41,046 bases of DNA, from contig REGH01000007.1 of assembly GCA_003702495.1 (NCBI GenBank), forward strand, positions 1 to 41,046. Direction: 5' to 3'. Each line of letters starts with the position of its first letter. The stretch's first letter is position 1. Source of the DNA: Candidatus Nitrosopumilus sp. (lineage in GTDB: Archaea; Thermoproteota; Nitrososphaeria; Nitrososphaerales; Nitrosopumilaceae). Below are positions 40,231 to 41,046 of this stretch, in pieces. A model generated the notes under the pieces. That model saw nothing but the letters and a program-made list of their open reading frames with translations, was not told the origin of the DNA and searched no databases. A program made the translations under genes and the position numbers.

Positions 40231-40257
40231 TTAAAATTTTGAGCACTCTTTAGAGTG
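40231..40257 (-). promoter_or_regulatory. promoter and dyad upstream of the branched-chain amino acid operon
   Basis: An A/T-rich TATA-like stretch (AAATTTTAAC on the reverse strand, about 40231-40242) lies upstream of ilvB. Directly beyond it is the 14-bp inverted repeat CACTCT-TT-AGAGTG (40244-40257), at the BRE edge of the promoter. This is a plausible site for an Lrp-like or other regulator of amino acid synthesis. Confidence 0.45.
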
Positions 40258-40431
40258 TTAGTAGTACAACTGGCAATTCTTTGCCAAATGTTATCGTTAA
40301 TCTTGCGCTCATTGAAATCAAAAAAACAACCAATCTATAATTAATAAAGATTATCTGACGAAAAATCGGAATTTTGTCCTAATCGGTGCAGAAGATTTAA
40401 ACTGATTATTTTCATATTCGAAAATACGGTT

Positions 40432-40836
40432 TTGTCGGATAACGAAGAGATCATCCAAGTGATTGAGGCATTATTTCAAGCAGGAATTACAAAGGATACA
40501 TCGATTCTAAGAGATATTCACCTTAATGATCCAAAGTTTTCCAGTTTCAGTGATTTGCCACCATATGATCTCAAAGATTATCAGAATACTATAGAATTAG
40601 AAGAGCTCAGATTTGTTAGTATTTCAGATTACACTTATGAAATTAAACATCCAAAGATTAGCGTCTTTGGGGAAACAGCTGTAGTTGCAATGGAATTAAA
40701 TCAAAAAGGAATGCTAGTAGACAACAAAGCATTCACGGGAGAGCATATGGAGATTCAAGGGAGAGCAACTTTTGTTTTAGTAAAGCAACCAACATGGAAA
40801 ATTGCTCATATTCATCTATCAAAGATTAATGGATGA
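40432..40836 (+). CDS. SnoaL/DUF4440-like NTF2-fold protein
   Basis: 134 aa. The pattern is typical of the SnoaL-like/DUF4440 group: an N-terminal helix (EEIIQVIEALFQAGITKDTSILRDI), a central strand region, and the ending GRATFVLVKQPTWKIAHIHLS, where W-K-I-x-H-x-H-x-S is characteristic. Members are cone-shaped small-molecule binding or isomerase-like proteins, usually of unknown substrate. TTG start; TATA-like ATTTAAAC lies about 33 nt upstream. The 213-bp gap before it holds the ilvB promoter and this one, with nothing else seen. Confidence 0.78.
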   Translation: MSDNEEIIQVIEALFQAGITKDTSILRDIHLNDPKFSSFSDLPPYDLKDYQNTIELEELRFVSISDYTYEIKHPKISVFGETAVVAMELNQKGMLVDNKAFTGEHMEIQGRATFVLVKQPTWKIAHIHLSKING

Positions 40837-40837
40837 A

Positions 40838-41046
40838 CTAGTTGTTTTTTGGTTCAGGTTTGTTTTGGGGTTTGTTTGATTTGTTTTGATTAGGTTTTTT
40901 GCCTTTTGATTTGTTTTGGGGTTTGTTTGATTTGTTTTGATTAGGTTTTTTGCCTTTTGATTTGTTTTGTGGTTTGTTTGATTTGTTTTGATTAGGTTTT
41001 TTGCCTTTTGATTTGTTTTGTGGTTTGTTTGATTTGTTTTGATTAG
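40838..41046 (-). CDS. 3' end of a gene encoding a Lys/Asn/Gln-rich repeat tail (partial)
   Basis: Not in the ORF track because its start lies outside the window. On the reverse strand a frame is open from the right edge to TAG at 40838-40840. It encodes repeats of the 17-residue unit PNQNKSNKPQNKSKGKK and ends NKPEPKNN. The tail is basic, of low complexity and surely disordered. The one base that differs between copies (CCC vs CCA) is synonymous in this frame. A second reverse frame is also open, but there the change would be Pro to His. The stop is 1 bp from the SnoaL stop, as with other convergent pairs here. The rest of the protein is unknown. Confidence 0.65.
   Translation of the reverse strand, partial: NQNKSNKPQNKSKGKKPNQNKSNKPQNKSKGKKPNQNKSNKPQNKSKGKKPNQNKSNKPQNKPEPKNN
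40859..41046. repeat. tandem 51-bp repeat array, truncated by the window edge
   Basis: The word GATTAGG recurs at 40888, 40939 and 40990, and GATTAG again at 41041, a strict period of 51 bp (17 codons). Copies differ only at a G/T position in TTTTGGGGTT vs TTTTGTGGTT. The near identity suggests recent expansion or homogenisation. Confidence 0.9.

Noticed and set aside
39646-40234. ORFs of 101 and 121 aa on the plus strand inside ilvB
   Set aside because: Antisense shadows of the acetolactate synthase gene.
40859-41046. Repeat array as a possible CRISPR
   Set aside because: The repeats are contiguous with no unique spacers, and the 51-bp period keeps a reading frame, so it is a coding tandem repeat.
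1-41046. tRNA, rRNA, insertion sequences, prophage and defence genes
   Set aside because: I looked in all gaps and at all large ORFs; none showed tRNA arms, rRNA cores, transposase, integrase or nuclease-defence signatures. The gaps are too short for rRNA.
40868-41046. Alternative reverse frame of the repeat (TNQTNPKTNQKAKNLIK)
   Set aside because: It is also open, but the only base difference between copies would change Pro to His, and the frame runs on into the antisense of the SnoaL gene. The other frame has a synonymous change and a stop 1 bp from the neighbour.

Overview
This 41 kb window comes from an archaeon, most likely a Nitrosopumilus-like member of the Nitrososphaerota (Thaumarchaeota). 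The archaeal markers are an EF-1 alpha/S10/RpoP cluster, an ATP-dependent DNA ligase, a tRNA-splicing endonuclease, the bifunctional FBP aldolase/phosphatase, archaeal-type AspRS and a COG1855-type PIN-ATPase-KH protein. The J-domain/ferredoxin fusion points to thaumarchaea in particular. The DNA is AT-rich and very gene-dense. No rRNA, tRNA, insertion sequence, prophage or CRISPR array was seen, and no gap without a gene exceeds about 300 bp.

Layout. 1-6.5 kb: a HemL-like class III aminotransferase, a TPR protein, small unknowns, a SHOCT-cupin-cupin operon, DnaJ-ferredoxin and a HIT protein. 6.5-9.4 kb: 3-hydroxyacyl-CoA dehydrogenase (probably the 3-hydroxybutyryl-CoA step of the 3-HP/4-HB carbon fixation cycle), a SLOG-fold protein, a tiny RHH protein and small zinc proteins. 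9.4-12.5 kb: the tuf-rps10-rpoP operon divergent from fbp. 12.5-16.7 kb: DNA ligase, a DUF47/PhoU-like protein and tRNA endonuclease. 16.8-19.1 kb: a tandem-SDR protein with the architecture of the N-terminal half of bacterial malonyl-CoA reductase, plus a MaoC-like hotdog protein. 19.1-22.9 kb: envelope and metal-related genes (TSUP transporter, DUF192, a His-rich anchored protein, an MntR-like regulator). 22.9-27.5 kb: a PIN-ATPase and a split phosphorelay (receiver, HPt, histidine kinase). 27.7-30.3 kb: TldD followed by two DNA glycosylases. 30.3-35.5 kb: a VTT membrane protein, a lone peptide-ABC ATPase, a NusA-like/AspRS pair and small zinc proteins. 35.5-40.2 kb: a branched-chain amino acid operon, ilvB-ilvN-leuA-leuB. 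40.4-41 kb: a SnoaL-like protein and the 3' end of a gene with 51-bp in-frame repeats that the ORF track missed.

Organisation. TATA-like boxes repeatedly lie 24-29 nt upstream of start codons, which implies widespread leaderless transcription; I used this to move several starts. Several divergent pairs are so close that one TATA-like box appears to serve both directions. Nearly all convergent pairs abut or overlap at their stop codons. Very small proteins, several with C2H2 or C4 zinc motifs, are frequent, and five are absent from the ORF track.

Strongest candidates for new biology: the tandem-SDR/hotdog operon, in which both proteins lack canonical catalytic residues; the shared-TATA divergent leaderless promoters; the zinc microprotein set; and the repeat-tailed protein at the right edge. 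All function calls come from reading the sequence, without database searches.
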